A stretch of DNA of 34,441 nt, taken from positions 1 to 34,441 of the forward strand of contig CAMOYS010000006.1 of the NCBI GenBank assembly GCA_946630435.1, given 5' to 3'. The translations under genes and the position numbers were made by a program. The DNA is from an uncultured Caryophanales bacterium (GTDB taxonomy: Bacteria; Bacillota_I; Bacilli_A; RFN20; CAG-826). Shown piece by piece: positions 25,270-34,441 of this stretch (its first letter is position 1; every line of letters starts with the position of its first letter). The notes under the pieces were generated by a model that searched no databases, was not told the origin of the DNA, and was given only the letters and a program-made list of their open reading frames with translations.

Positions 25270-26817
25270 TTAGTATTGAATCGTGGAGATATTGAATTCA
25301 GAAACATTGTTCTTGAAGTTCTTAGTTTCAATCTTCTTTAAGATAGAAATTTGATTCGAAACTGCTTCACGAATAACAATACCAGTTGGAATTACTTCAC
25401 CACCATGTCCACCGAAATAGGCTTCGTTAGATTCCATAAAGTCAGAAGTAACAATATAATATTCAGTATTATTATCGATGGCTTTATTAGATAAGTTATG
25501 CCAGGTTGAATAGTTACCACCCATACCATTCTTTAAGAATTTTGTTTTAAGAACATCACCAGTAATCTTAATAATGACGACTTCGTTATCAAATGGGAAT
25601 GATTCATAAACTTGTCCATAGGTAATATCACCTTGAGCGATATCTTTACGGACCCCACCATTTCTATTATGGAAAGAGGCAACAATGTCATAGCCTTTAA
25701 AATCGACTGAACGTTTAACTTCTTCTTTCATAGAATAAACCGCTAAGTTAGCTAAGGTATCTTGAATCTTTAAAGTAGCATCAGTAGAGCCTAATACTTT
25801 AGCTTTAACGGTACCAATAATATCTCTACTATATTGGTCAATTAAAGATTTAATATCTTTATCTTCAACATAGTTACCTGCTGTTGGATTAGTATCAATT
25901 TCATGAACGCTAGTTGATACTTCTTTAGTGGATTTATTAATCTTTAATTGAAGATGTGGAATTGTTTGAGCGTATGGTTCAGATTGAAGGAAGGCTAAAT
26001 CAAAGGCTTCGTTATATAAGTTTCCGTTAGTGTGGGAGTGACCTCCGAAAACGCCATTGATACCAAGATTAGAAGTATAAAGAGTATTTAATTCAACAGC
26101 ATCTCTATGAGATGACCATAAAATAACGTCGCACTTTTCTTCAGTTTTAAGTCTACTTGCTTCAGCAGTAACGATTTCAATTTCATTTTTAAAATCAACA
26201 TCAGAAATAGCGGATGGAATAATTGAACGACGGATATTATCACCGATTGTACCAATAATACCTACTTTATAATCGCCACGAGTTATAACTCTACTTGGAG
26301 AATATAAATTTGCGATTTGTTTAGTAGAGCGATCATAAATATTCGCACCTAAGATTGGGAATGTAGCTTTATTCTTATTGTTTTCAATCCATTTCTTAGT
26401 CCAGTCAAATTCGTGGTTGCCCATTGTCATTGCATCAAAACCAATAACATCCATGGAATAAGTAACAAGATTACCTCTAGTTAAGTTAGAATCAGCGGAA
26501 CCTTGCCACATATCACCACCGGAGAGGATAACTGTACCACCTGGGTTAGCTTCTCTTTTCTTATCAAAATAAGAACCAAGACGCGCTAAACCAATTTGTT
26601 TCTCTTGGGCGTTATATTGAACTGCACCATGGAAATCACTTAATTCATAAATATCTAAATAATCGTAAGTGCCGTCGGTTTTAATAGCGCCTACATTTTT
26701 ATCTTTAAATTCAGGAAGATTAGGAGTGTATGTTTCAATATCTCCAGTAGCAGCGCCACCACCACAACTTACTAAAAGAGGGAGTAACAAAAAAAGAGAT
26801 AGTTTGTTTATCTTCAT
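25270..26817 (-). CDS. 5'-nucleotidase/metallophosphoesterase lipoprotein (UshA/YfkN-like)
   Basis: Lipobox LLVSCGG; IYELSDFHGAV, SGGDMWQGS, MTMGNHEFDW, GGHSHTNG. Confidence 0.9.
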   Translation of the reverse strand: MKINKLSLFLLLPLLVSCGGGAATGDIETYTPNLPEFKDKNVGAIKTDGTYDYLDIYELSDFHGAVQYNAQEKQIGLARLGSYFDKKREANPGGTVILSGGDMWQGSADSNLTRGNLVTYSMDVIGFDAMTMGNHEFDWTKKWIENNKNKATFPILGANIYDRSTKQIANLYSPSRVITRGDYKVGIIGTIGDNIRRSIIPSAISDVDFKNEIEIVTAEASRLKTEEKCDVILWSSHRDAVELNTLYTSNLGINGVFGGHSHTNGNLYNEAFDLAFLQSEPYAQTIPHLQLKINKSTKEVSTSVHEIDTNPTAGNYVEDKDIKSLIDQYSRDIIGTVKAKVLGSTDATLKIQDTLANLAVYSMKEEVKRSVDFKGYDIVASFHNRNGGVRKDIAQGDITYGQVYESFPFDNEVVIIKITGDVLKTKFLKNGMGGNYSTWHNLSNKAIDNNTEYYIVTSDFMESNEAYFGGHGGEVIPTGIVIREAVSNQISILKKIETKNFKNNVSEFNISTIQY

Positions 26818-26834
26818 ATTCTTAAATCCTTTCA

Positions 26835-27629
26835 TTATTTAAATGATATAAAATTTTCTTTGCTATTACAAATGACATATCCGTTTCGATTATAAACGTC
26901 TTCTCTATTATAAGAAATAGAGTTTCCATCTATATCTGAAAAATAGCCACCTGCTTCCGTGATAATAATATGCATCGCACAAGTGTCCCATTCTTTCGTA
27001 TTATGGGTTGTACGATAACAAACATCGGCAACACCTTCGGCAATTAAACAACCCTTCTTAGATGAACCAGAAGTGATAATTGAAGGGATTTGTGCAGTGT
27101 TTTTCTTATAAAACGCTAAATCTTCTTCTTTTGTATGGAAGTGAGAAATTAAGCCAATAAGATCTTTAGTTCTATTACTAACATGGATCTTCTTAACGTT
27201 TCCATTCGCGTCAATTTTATAAGCACCTTTGCCTTTAATCGCATAATAAATGATATTATCCGCAGGAGTCATAATAACACCTAAAACTGGTTCGTGCTTA
27301 TATGCTAAACCGACATTAATAGAAAAATCGCCATCGTGGGCGATAAAATCTTTAGTCCCATCAATTGGATCGATAATCCAGACATAATCATTATTAAGTC
27401 TAGATAAATCATCGCTACTTTCTTCAGTTAAGAAAGCATAAGATGGGAAATTTTTATGTAAATGTTCTCTTATAAGAGAATCTGCTAATTTGTCAGCTTT
27501 TGTGACTGGTGAATTATCTTCTTTAATTTCAACTCCTAAATTGCCGTCGTTATAAATCTTCATCACTTCAACGGATGCTTTTTTAACAACTTCTAAGACA
27601 ACTTCAAGTTCTTTATTCACCGTCGTCAC
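26835..27629 (-). CDS. Inositol monophosphatase family protein (CysQ/SuhB-like)
   Basis: FLTEESSDD, VWIIDPIDGTKDFI, EWDTCAMHIIITEAGG. Confidence 0.88.
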   Translation of the reverse strand: MTTVNKELEVVLEVVKKASVEVMKIYNDGNLGVEIKEDNSPVTKADKLADSLIREHLHKNFPSYAFLTEESSDDLSRLNNDYVWIIDPIDGTKDFIAHDGDFSINVGLAYKHEPVLGVIMTPADNIIYYAIKGKGAYKIDANGNVKKIHVSNRTKDLIGLISHFHTKEEDLAFYKKNTAQIPSIITSGSSKKGCLIAEGVADVCYRTTHNTKEWDTCAMHIIITEAGGYFSDIDGNSISYNREDVYNRNGYVICNSKENFISFK

Positions 27630-28581
27630 CTCTTTTAGCTAAATCATCAAGATCATTAATAATCTTCATGCATTCATCCCAAGACCAGTTATCAAGTCTT
27701 GCTCCAGCTGCACAGCGATGTCCACCACCGCCATACTTAGCAGCAATCTTTTGAATATTTAAGGTTTGAGATCTAAACTCGCAGCGGATAAATCCTTCTG
27801 GTGAGCGGGTCATAAGAATCCAAATTGGACAACCCTTAATATTTCCTAAAACATTAACGTTTTTCGAAATCTGGTCAAATGTTAAACCATATTGTTCATA
27901 ATCTTCTGGATCAGCAAAGCAATAAATAACACCATGCTCAGTTTGTTTAAATTTAGTAATTAATAAAGCTTGGTATTTAACGACATTTGCATCACTTTGA
28001 TAAAGAATATCGAACATTGTTTTAGGATTAATTCCGATTTCATATAGTTTAGCAACAACATAGTGAGTACGTTCATTTGTTGGGGCGTATCTAAATCTAC
28101 CGGAATCGGTGCAAATTCCCAAATATAGGGCTTCTGCCGCTAAATTTGAGATTTTTAAGTGATAATGAAGAGCAAATTCCGCAATCATTTGGCATGCGGC
28201 GATTGCACCATTATCAACCCATTTAATTGTTCCTTCAAATGGAACTGATTCTATATGGTGATCAATTTTAATAATCTCTTTAGCAAGTTTAATTCTTTGT
28301 TCTGAGATACGAGCGATTTCAGAGCAGTCGACAATAATTGCTAAAGATTCTTTAATTACATCGTCTGACACTTCATCGTATCTAGATAAACGTTCAAACA
28401 TGTAATCTGGACCAAATCCTAAAGCGTAAACTTTCTTGTTCTTAAAATTATCACGAATGATTTCGCGTAGACCAATCGAACTGCCATAACAGTCACAGTC
28501 AGGATTAACATGACCATAAATTGTAATGGTGTCATATTGTTTAATCTTTTTTAAGATGGCTTTACAAGCTTTTTTGTCCAT
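27613..28581 (-). CDS. DHH-family phosphoesterase (NrnA-like)
   Basis: GHVNPDCDCYGSSIGL, IIVDCSE, KIDHHIESV, YGGGGHRCAAGARL. Confidence 0.88.
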   Translation of the reverse strand: MDKKACKAILKKIKQYDTITIYGHVNPDCDCYGSSIGLREIIRDNFKNKKVYALGFGPDYMFERLSRYDEVSDDVIKESLAIIVDCSEIARISEQRIKLAKEIIKIDHHIESVPFEGTIKWVDNGAIAACQMIAEFALHYHLKISNLAAEALYLGICTDSGRFRYAPTNERTHYVVAKLYEIGINPKTMFDILYQSDANVVKYQALLITKFKQTEHGVIYCFADPEDYEQYGLTFDQISKNVNVLGNIKGCPIWILMTRSPEGFIRCEFRSQTLNIQKIAAKYGGGGHRCAAGARLDNWSWDECMKIINDLDDLAKRGDDGE

Positions 28582-28586
28582 TTAAA

Positions 28587-28997
28587 TTAAAACTCATCCT
28601 CTTCGTTTTTGTTTTCTTTTTCTTCGTCGGAGTCTTCAGAATCGCTATCTTTTTCTTCGTAGGATTCTTCTTCATCTTCTCCTAATTCTTCTTTAAGAAG
28701 TTTCTTTTCTTCTTCATCAACATCTTCATCATCGTTACCGTAGTCGGCAATATTTACATAGGTATCTTTGAATTCATATCTGCTTCTAAGATCCCAAGTA
28801 TTACCTTCAAATGATGCAAAACGTCCATCAAGAGATAATTGGGTGTAGAGCTTAGCCATTTCTTTTTTATATTGATTAGCGTCTAAAGTTCTACCACTTC
28901 TATTAATAACTTCTTCAAATAAATTTTTGAAAGCAATTTTGCCTTTTGATTCATTAATGACTTCAAATGCGAGATCTAATAATGATTTTTCTGACAT
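28587..28997 (-). CDS. rpoE: DNA-directed RNA polymerase delta subunit
   Basis: Winged-helix N-terminus (SLLDLAFEVINESKGKIAFKNLFEEVI), DGRFASFEGNTWDLRSRY, acidic tail. Confidence 0.9.
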   Translation of the reverse strand: MSEKSLLDLAFEVINESKGKIAFKNLFEEVINRSGRTLDANQYKKEMAKLYTQLSLDGRFASFEGNTWDLRSRYEFKDTYVNIADYGNDDEDVDEEEKKLLKEELGEDEEESYEEKDSDSEDSDEEKENKNEEDEF

Positions 28998-29014
28998 AAC
29001 TTTCCCTCCTAAGG

Positions 29015-30640
29015 TTACATTTTCTTTGGAGCACTAACCCCGATTAAGGTGAGTGCGTTCTTTAAAACAATTTGACAAGCTTTTACTAAAGCAAGTCGGC
29101 TTGATGTGATGTCTAAGTTATCACGATCTATGACACGACATTCACTATAGAAGGCATGAACGAAGCCTGCTAAACGTTGAATGTAAGTGGCAATCAAGTT
29201 TGGTTCGCGGTTAGCCGCGCTTGTTTCGACGAGTCTTGGGAAATCAAGTAAACACTTAATTAACTCGACTTCTGCAGGTTCTTTTAAGTTTTTTGCGCTT
29301 AAATCGATTTCAATATCACTCGATTTTTCTAAGACATTGCATAGTCTAGCGTGAGCGTATTGAGCGTAATAAACTGGGTTAGAAGAACTCTTTTCAGTCG
29401 CAAGATCTAAATCGAAATCTAAATGGGATGAAGCAGCACGTGAGACGAAGAAATATCTAACAGCATCCACTCCAACATCTTCGCAAAGTTCTCTTAAAGT
29501 GATACCTGCACCAGTTCGTTTTGACATTTTCATTTCTTTGCCATCTTTAATCAAACGAACGATTTGGACAAGTTCAACTTCAAGAACATCTTTGGAATAT
29601 CCCTGCATCATAAGAGCGGATTTCATACGGTTAATATAACCGTGATGGTCTGCTCCTAAAACATCAACAAGTAAGTCATATCCTCTACTTAATTTATCTA
29701 AGTGATAAGCAATATCAGGCATTAAGTAGGTGAATTGACCATCTGATTTAACAACTGGACGATCTTTATCATCTAAAAAGTCAGTTGTTTTTAAATAAGT
29801 AGCACCTTCATGAACGTAGGTATATTTAGCGAACTTATTCTTTAAAACATCCTCAACATGGTTATCTTTACGAACATCGCTTTCTTTAGTGTAAATATCA
29901 AAGCTTGTTCTAAATGATTCTAAATCTTTTTTAATCTTTTCAAATTCTTTATCAATTCCATACTCCATTATGAAATTGAGTGTTTCTTTAGAATTATCGA
30001 GATATTTATCACCATAAGTGTTTTTGAATTCAGTTGCGATATCAATAATGTCGTGAGCGTGATAACTATCTTCAGGAAGTTCGACTTTTTCACCAAATAA
30101 TTGATGATAACGAATATTTAAAGACATCGCTAAAGTAGCTACTTGGTTACCACAGTTATTAAGATAATATTCTCTAGTAACATCGTAACCTGCAAAATCA
30201 TAGACACGGCAGATTGAATCACCAACTGCAGCAATACGAGCATGACCTAAATGTAAGTCACCAGTTGGATTAGCGCTAACGAATTCAACATTAATCTTTT
30301 TATTCTTCTTTTCTCCGCGACCATAATCATCACCTTTAGCAATAATCATGCTAATAGCGGAATTAATTGTGTCTTTCTTAAGAAAGAAGTTAATAAATCC
30401 AGGACCAGCAACTTCAATTTTATCGATGCCTTCTTTATCGATAACATCCACTAATTCAAGAGCAAAATCACGTGGCTTTTTACCTAATCTAGAAGCAGAT
30501 TTTAAGGCAACGTTAGTCGCATAATCACCATGTTCTTTATTTTTAGTGTTTTCAATAATGATATCCGAAAGCTCGAGAGATAAATTATATCCCTTTAAGG
30601 CGGATTGGATTTTAAGCTTTAATGTTTCTTCAATATTCAT
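29015..30640 (-). CDS. argS: Arginyl-tRNA synthetase
   Basis: FVSANPTGDLHLGHAR (HIGH-like), MSKRTGAG, DALR-type C-terminus. Confidence 0.97.
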   Translation of the reverse strand: MNIEETLKLKIQSALKGYNLSLELSDIIIENTKNKEHGDYATNVALKSASRLGKKPRDFALELVDVIDKEGIDKIEVAGPGFINFFLKKDTINSAISMIIAKGDDYGRGEKKNKKINVEFVSANPTGDLHLGHARIAAVGDSICRVYDFAGYDVTREYYLNNCGNQVATLAMSLNIRYHQLFGEKVELPEDSYHAHDIIDIATEFKNTYGDKYLDNSKETLNFIMEYGIDKEFEKIKKDLESFRTSFDIYTKESDVRKDNHVEDVLKNKFAKYTYVHEGATYLKTTDFLDDKDRPVVKSDGQFTYLMPDIAYHLDKLSRGYDLLVDVLGADHHGYINRMKSALMMQGYSKDVLEVELVQIVRLIKDGKEMKMSKRTGAGITLRELCEDVGVDAVRYFFVSRAASSHLDFDLDLATEKSSSNPVYYAQYAHARLCNVLEKSSDIEIDLSAKNLKEPAEVELIKCLLDFPRLVETSAANREPNLIATYIQRLAGFVHAFYSECRVIDRDNLDITSSRLALVKACQIVLKNALTLIGVSAPKKM

Positions 30641-30700
30641 AAGTTCTACTTTCGTAAGAGGGTATTATATAGATTTAACTTGTTAAATATCAAGTGAAAT

Positions 30701-31180
30701 TTAATTATTTGTTTCAAGAAGGACTACTGCAACAGATTTAATGCCCTTTCCTTCTCCAATAATTCCAAGTCCATTATAAGAGCAAGCTTTAACAGAAACT
30801 TGGTCATCTTTAACATCTAACATAACGGCAATATTCTTCGCGATTTCCTTTTTATATTTTGCTAGTTTAGGCTTAGAAGCACATATTTGAATATCAACGT
30901 TATTAACGTGATAATCATGTTCTCTCATAATCGCTACTACTTCATTAAGAAGTAAGACACTTGAGATTCCTTCATAACGAGGGTCAGTATCTGGGAAGTG
31001 ATCACCTAAATCTCCTAAGGCTAAAGCACCTAAAATAGCTTCAGCTAAAGAATGTAATACAACATCAGCGTCGCTATGTCCTTTTAATCCAGGAGCACCT
31101 TCAATATATAAACCACCTAAATAGAGTTTACGACTTTCATCAAATGGGTGAATGTCTTCACTATAACCAATTCTAATCAT
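30701..31180 (-). CDS. ispF: 2-C-methyl-D-erythritol 2,4-cyclodiphosphate synthase
   Basis: RIGYSEDIHPF, LKGHSDADVVLHSLAEAILGALALGDLGDHFPDTD; start reset to MIRIG after GGAGG. Confidence 0.95.
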   Translation of the reverse strand: MIRIGYSEDIHPFDESRKLYLGGLYIEGAPGLKGHSDADVVLHSLAEAILGALALGDLGDHFPDTDPRYEGISSVLLLNEVVAIMREHDYHVNNVDIQICASKPKLAKYKKEIAKNIAVMLDVKDDQVSVKACSYNGLGIIGEGKGIKSVAVVLLETNN

Positions 31181-31190
31181 CGCTAACCTC

Positions 31191-32297
31191 CTAGACATTA
31201 AATCTAAAGAAAACAATATCCCCGTCTTTCATTGGGTATGATTTTCCTTCGATTCTTAATTTACCTGCTTCTTTTAAAGCGGCTTCACTCTTATATTGAA
31301 CGATATCTTCATAGGAATATACTTCAGCTTTAATAAAGCCTTTTTCAAAATCACTATGAATGATGCCAGCGCATTCAGGAGCTAACATTCCTTGTTTAAA
31401 AGTCCACGCTCTAACTTCATCTGGACCAACAGTAAAGAAAGTTGATAGATTAAGTAACTTATAGGTGGCTTTGATAATTTTATCTAAGCCGGATTCATTA
31501 ACACCTAAAGTATTTAAGAACTCAATTCTTTCTTCCTGAGGAAGTTCAGAAAGTTCGGCTTCAATTTCACAAGAAATAGGAATGACTTGAGCGTTTTCGC
31601 TAGCGGCAATTTCTTTAACAATATTTAAATATTTGCAGTTATCTAAATCGCTATAATCAGAATCGGAAACATTAGCGACATAGATAATTGGTTTCAAAGT
31701 GAGGAGATGATAGTTTTTAAAAGCAAATTCATAATCTTCTGGTTTAAGGTTTGCTTTACGAGCAGGTTCTCCGTTTTGAAGTAATTCTTGAAGTGGTTTT
31801 AAAATCGAGACTTCATAAATTGATTCTTTATCTTTATTAACACGAGCTTTGTTTTCAATTGCAGATAATCTTTTTTCAACTGTGGAAAGATCCGCCATTG
31901 CGAGTTCAAGATTAATTGTTTCAATGTCACGTTTTGGATCGACTGTTTCATCAACATGGATGATTTCGTTTGAATCAAAGCAACGGACAACTTCAACAAT
32001 CGCATCGCATTCTCTAATATGACCTAGGAATTGGTTTCCAAGACCTTCGCCACGAGATGCACCACGGACTAAACCAGCAATATCATAGAACTCAAAAGTA
32101 GCTTTAATAGTCTTCTTTGGATTAAATAAATTCGATAGGAAGTCCACTCTTTCGTCTGGAACGTTAACAACTCCAGTATTTGGATTAATAGTTGCAAATG
32201 GATAATTTGCAGCTTCAACGCGTGAATTTGTAATCGCGTTAAAAAGGGTGGATTTACCAACATTTGGAAGACCAACAATACCTGCTTTTAATGACAT
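31191..32297 (-). CDS. ychF: Ribosome-binding ATPase YchF
   Basis: AGIVGLPNVGKSTLFNAIT, YDIAGLVRGASRGEGLGNQFLGHIRE, TGS-like C-terminus. Confidence 0.97.
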   Translation of the reverse strand: MSLKAGIVGLPNVGKSTLFNAITNSRVEAANYPFATINPNTGVVNVPDERVDFLSNLFNPKKTIKATFEFYDIAGLVRGASRGEGLGNQFLGHIRECDAIVEVVRCFDSNEIIHVDETVDPKRDIETINLELAMADLSTVEKRLSAIENKARVNKDKESIYEVSILKPLQELLQNGEPARKANLKPEDYEFAFKNYHLLTLKPIIYVANVSDSDYSDLDNCKYLNIVKEIAASENAQVIPISCEIEAELSELPQEERIEFLNTLGVNESGLDKIIKATYKLLNLSTFFTVGPDEVRAWTFKQGMLAPECAGIIHSDFEKGFIKAEVYSYEDIVQYKSEAALKEAGKLRIEGKSYPMKDGDIVFFRFNV

Positions 32298-32308
32298 AAA
32301 AAAGTTCC

Positions 32309-32515
32309 TTAATCTATAAACTTAATGTTTGTGGCGTGGTTACCGCGTTCATTTGTTTCAATATCAAATTCGACCTTTTGGCCTTTAGAAATTTTGATAT
32401 CAACACGGTTTGAGTCTAATAAATTTGATTTATGGAAAAAGATATCGTTGCCATTAGAGGCGTTAATAAAACCATATCCTTTTTGATTATTAAACATTAC
32501 TACCTTGCCTAACAT
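32309..32515 (-). CDS. Cold shock protein
   Basis: GKVVMFNNQKGYGFINASNGNDIFFHKSNL. Confidence 0.92.
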   Translation of the reverse strand: MLGKVVMFNNQKGYGFINASNGNDIFFHKSNLLDSNRVDIKISKGQKVEFDIETNERGNHATNIKFID

Positions 32516-32540
32516 ATTTGTTTCTCCTGACTAGGTAGTT

Positions 32541-32568
32541 ATTTTACATATAAAATAGATTATTGCAA
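32541..32568 (-). promoter_or_regulatory. Predicted cold-shock gene promoter TTGCAA-16-TAAAAT
   Basis: Boxes on the minus strand upstream of csp. Confidence 0.5.
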
Positions 32569-32584
32569 CTTGTTTTATGAATTA

Positions 32585-34441
32585 TCAATTCAAAACTGCT
32601 TCATTTTCTAAATTAGTGGCTCTTTTTCGTTTATTCATAATCGCTCTTACAACGATTTGAGAAACGGTGAATGAGGCGATAAATGATATTAATAAAACAA
32701 TTAAAATTGGCATTGGATTCAGGATAAAGCCTCCACTAGTTCCAAGCATATTGTCCAAAGAGTAAGAAATAGCAAAATCGATAACAATCATTTCAAACAT
32801 TGAGAAAAAGAATGAAATTAAAGTTTGCACAATTGCTTCACTTACAAAGGATGAGATTATATCTCTTTTCCTAATTCCAGTATATTTAAAGATCTTAACT
32901 TCTTGCTTACTTTCTAAAACACTTAAAATAAGTACGGTTGATAATAAAAGAATCGAAATAATAGAGGCCAAAATAGAGAAGAACATTAAGATTGTTTGAG
33001 CGTATTCCATTGTTGTGTTTAAGGAACCTGCTAACTCACCTACTGGATTAGAAAAGATATAGTCACGATATGTTTTATTTAGTTTCTCCACTAGTAAAGA
33101 AGAGTTCACATTTTCATTAAGTTCAAAGACAACCGATTTAGGTGTGAGATAAAACATGCTTACTCCTAAATTGTCTCTAAAGAATGAGATAGTCCAGTTG
33201 TGATCATGATATAAGTAATGTTTTTCTTCATTTATAATACCTACAATCTTTGCTTTAGATGTTCGATATTCTTTTTTATTATTCTCACTAAGTAAGGATT
33301 CAGAAACCTCTCCAGCAAGAATTAAATCACTATCAATGACAGAATGGCCATTATCTAATTCAAGAGCTAGGCCGTAAGATATTGCAATTTCATTATTATT
33401 TAAAGGGAGTCGACCCGCTAATAGCTCTTTTGGGTGGTTTGAAAAACGAAGTCCACCACCTATACTATTCATAAAGTTTCCTTGGATAACTCCTTTTGGC
33501 AAAGAAAGCTCTACTCCATCTTCGTTTCCTTTTACGGTGTCTGCATCAATTGCAGAATCAATCTTTTCTTCATAAATCGATACAAATAAGTTCTTTGCAA
33601 AACCAGATAAAAAGTTTGAAGCATAGGAAGCATAACCAAAGTCATTAACAAAATAATAATCACTAAAATTAGAATCAGATTTAATGACATTTTTAATAAT
33701 GTTTGGCCTTACAGCTTTTTTATCTACATAATACGCTAAGACTCGTTTTTCCTTGCACACTTCTCCTATTTTGCATAAAAGAGGATGAAACTTATTGCTT
33801 GTTCTTTCAAAAACATAGTCATAAGCTTCTTCATCATAAAATATGGCATCTAGAAACTTTTTTGGATCTTCAAGAGTATGGAAATAAAGAAGTCTAGACA
33901 TCTCCCAAGGCTTAGATGTTTTCGTGCCATCGTTACTTGGAAAGCGCATTAAATCTTCAAAGACATGTTTGTTCCATAATAAGTTTGTATGGCATAAGGT
34001 GGCTTCATTAGATTCAAACACTCCTACGACATGAAATATTTGTTCATCTTCATACTGCCAGTCGTTGTTTTTAACATGAACATTTAAAGTGACGAAATTA
34101 TTAAATAGATAATCTGCTAGTGAATTGTAGTTTCTAAGTATTTTTAAACTAAAACAAAGATTAACCATGTCTGCATAGTTGATGCCCATTACTACTTCAT
34201 CGTTATCTAGACTAACTACATTCGGAACAATTAAAGATTTATCCATTTCATTAATCCATTTAAAATCATTAAAACTTCTCATAGAGAAAGATGGCATTTT
34301 ATATTTAATTGATGGAGTGGCTATATAGACTTCATTTTTATCTTTAAAGAAATCTTCAAAGTTAACTTGATATGTTGCACCTATTCCATCGATATAATTT
34401 GCGTATCTTTGTGATAAGGAAACTAGTTTTTCTTCGCTTGC
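32585..34441 (-). CDS. FtsX-like permease, partial (5' end outside window)
   Basis: C-terminal FtsX-like TM region (ILLLSTVLILSVLESKQEVKIFKYTGIRKRDII); frame open from 34297 to the window end (ASEEKLVSLSQRYANYIDGIGATYQVNF...), so ATG at 34297 is probably internal. Confidence 0.8.
   Translation of the reverse strand, partial: ASEEKLVSLSQRYANYIDGIGATYQVNFEDFFKDKNEVYIATPSIKYKMPSFSMRSFNDFKWINEMDKSLIVPNVVSLDNDEVVMGINYADMVNLCFSLKILRNYNSLADYLFNNFVTLNVHVKNNDWQYEDEQIFHVVGVFESNEATLCHTNLLWNKHVFEDLMRFPSNDGTKTSKPWEMSRLLYFHTLEDPKKFLDAIFYDEEAYDYVFERTSNKFHPLLCKIGEVCKEKRVLAYYVDKKAVRPNIIKNVIKSDSNFSDYYFVNDFGYASYASNFLSGFAKNLFVSIYEEKIDSAIDADTVKGNEDGVELSLPKGVIQGNFMNSIGGGLRFSNHPKELLAGRLPLNNNEIAISYGLALELDNGHSVIDSDLILAGEVSESLLSENNKKEYRTSKAKIVGIINEEKHYLYHDHNWTISFFRDNLGVSMFYLTPKSVVFELNENVNSSLLVEKLNKTYRDYIFSNPVGELAGSLNTTMEYAQTILMFFSILASIISILLLSTVLILSVLESKQEVKIFKYTGIRKRDIISSFVSEAIVQTLISFFFSMFEMIVIDFAISYSLDNMLGTSGGFILNPMPILIVLLISFIASFTVSQIVVRAIMNKRKRATNLENEAVLN

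Noticed and set aside
28117-28137. Extra copy of the TTCCCAAATA motif
   Set aside because: Lies inside the nrnA-like CDS and matches only the short core; likely chance
31799-32278. Minus-strand ORFs inside ychF (31799-32005, 32069-32278)
   Set aside because: Alternative frame of a strongly supported YchF CDS; Leu/Ile-rich shadow ORFs
1-34441. Mycoplasma-type code (UGA = Trp)
   Set aside because: TGA is used as the ispD stop and long conserved proteins translate fully with the standard code, with Trp encoded by TGG

Overview
Window of a low-GC Firmicutes/Mollicutes-like bacterial chromosome. It uses the standard code: ispD ends in TGA and full-length housekeeping ORFs contain no in-frame TGA. 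Most of it is core genome: metK with a SAM-I riboswitch and terminator, hpf, pduL-like, mgtE, ispD, S1 protein, pgi, NifU-like, tldD/tldE, a 5'-nucleotidase lipoprotein, an IMPase/CysQ-like protein, nrnA-like DHH, rpoE (delta), argS, ispF, ychF, csp and a truncated FtsX-like permease. There are six tRNAs in two nearby groups (19969-20636) plus one upstream tRNA-Leu. A signalling block (SpoIIE-type phosphatase fused to an HATPase, with an STAS protein) lies at 5.2-7.6 kb, followed by an ion channel and two uncharacterised ORFs. The most distinctive region is 1-2740. There a class II Fic protein with an N-terminal HTH and a divergent AAA ATPase (DUF234/PD-(D/E)xK-like C-terminus) are flanked by two ~57-bp direct repeats that fold into paired hairpins with compensatory changes. 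Their shared promoter region carries three exact 32-bp-spaced iterons and an inverted repeat inside the predicted fic promoter. This looks like a self-contained accessory cassette. A defence, toxin-type or mobile role is inference only. All family calls come from reading motifs; no database search was run.
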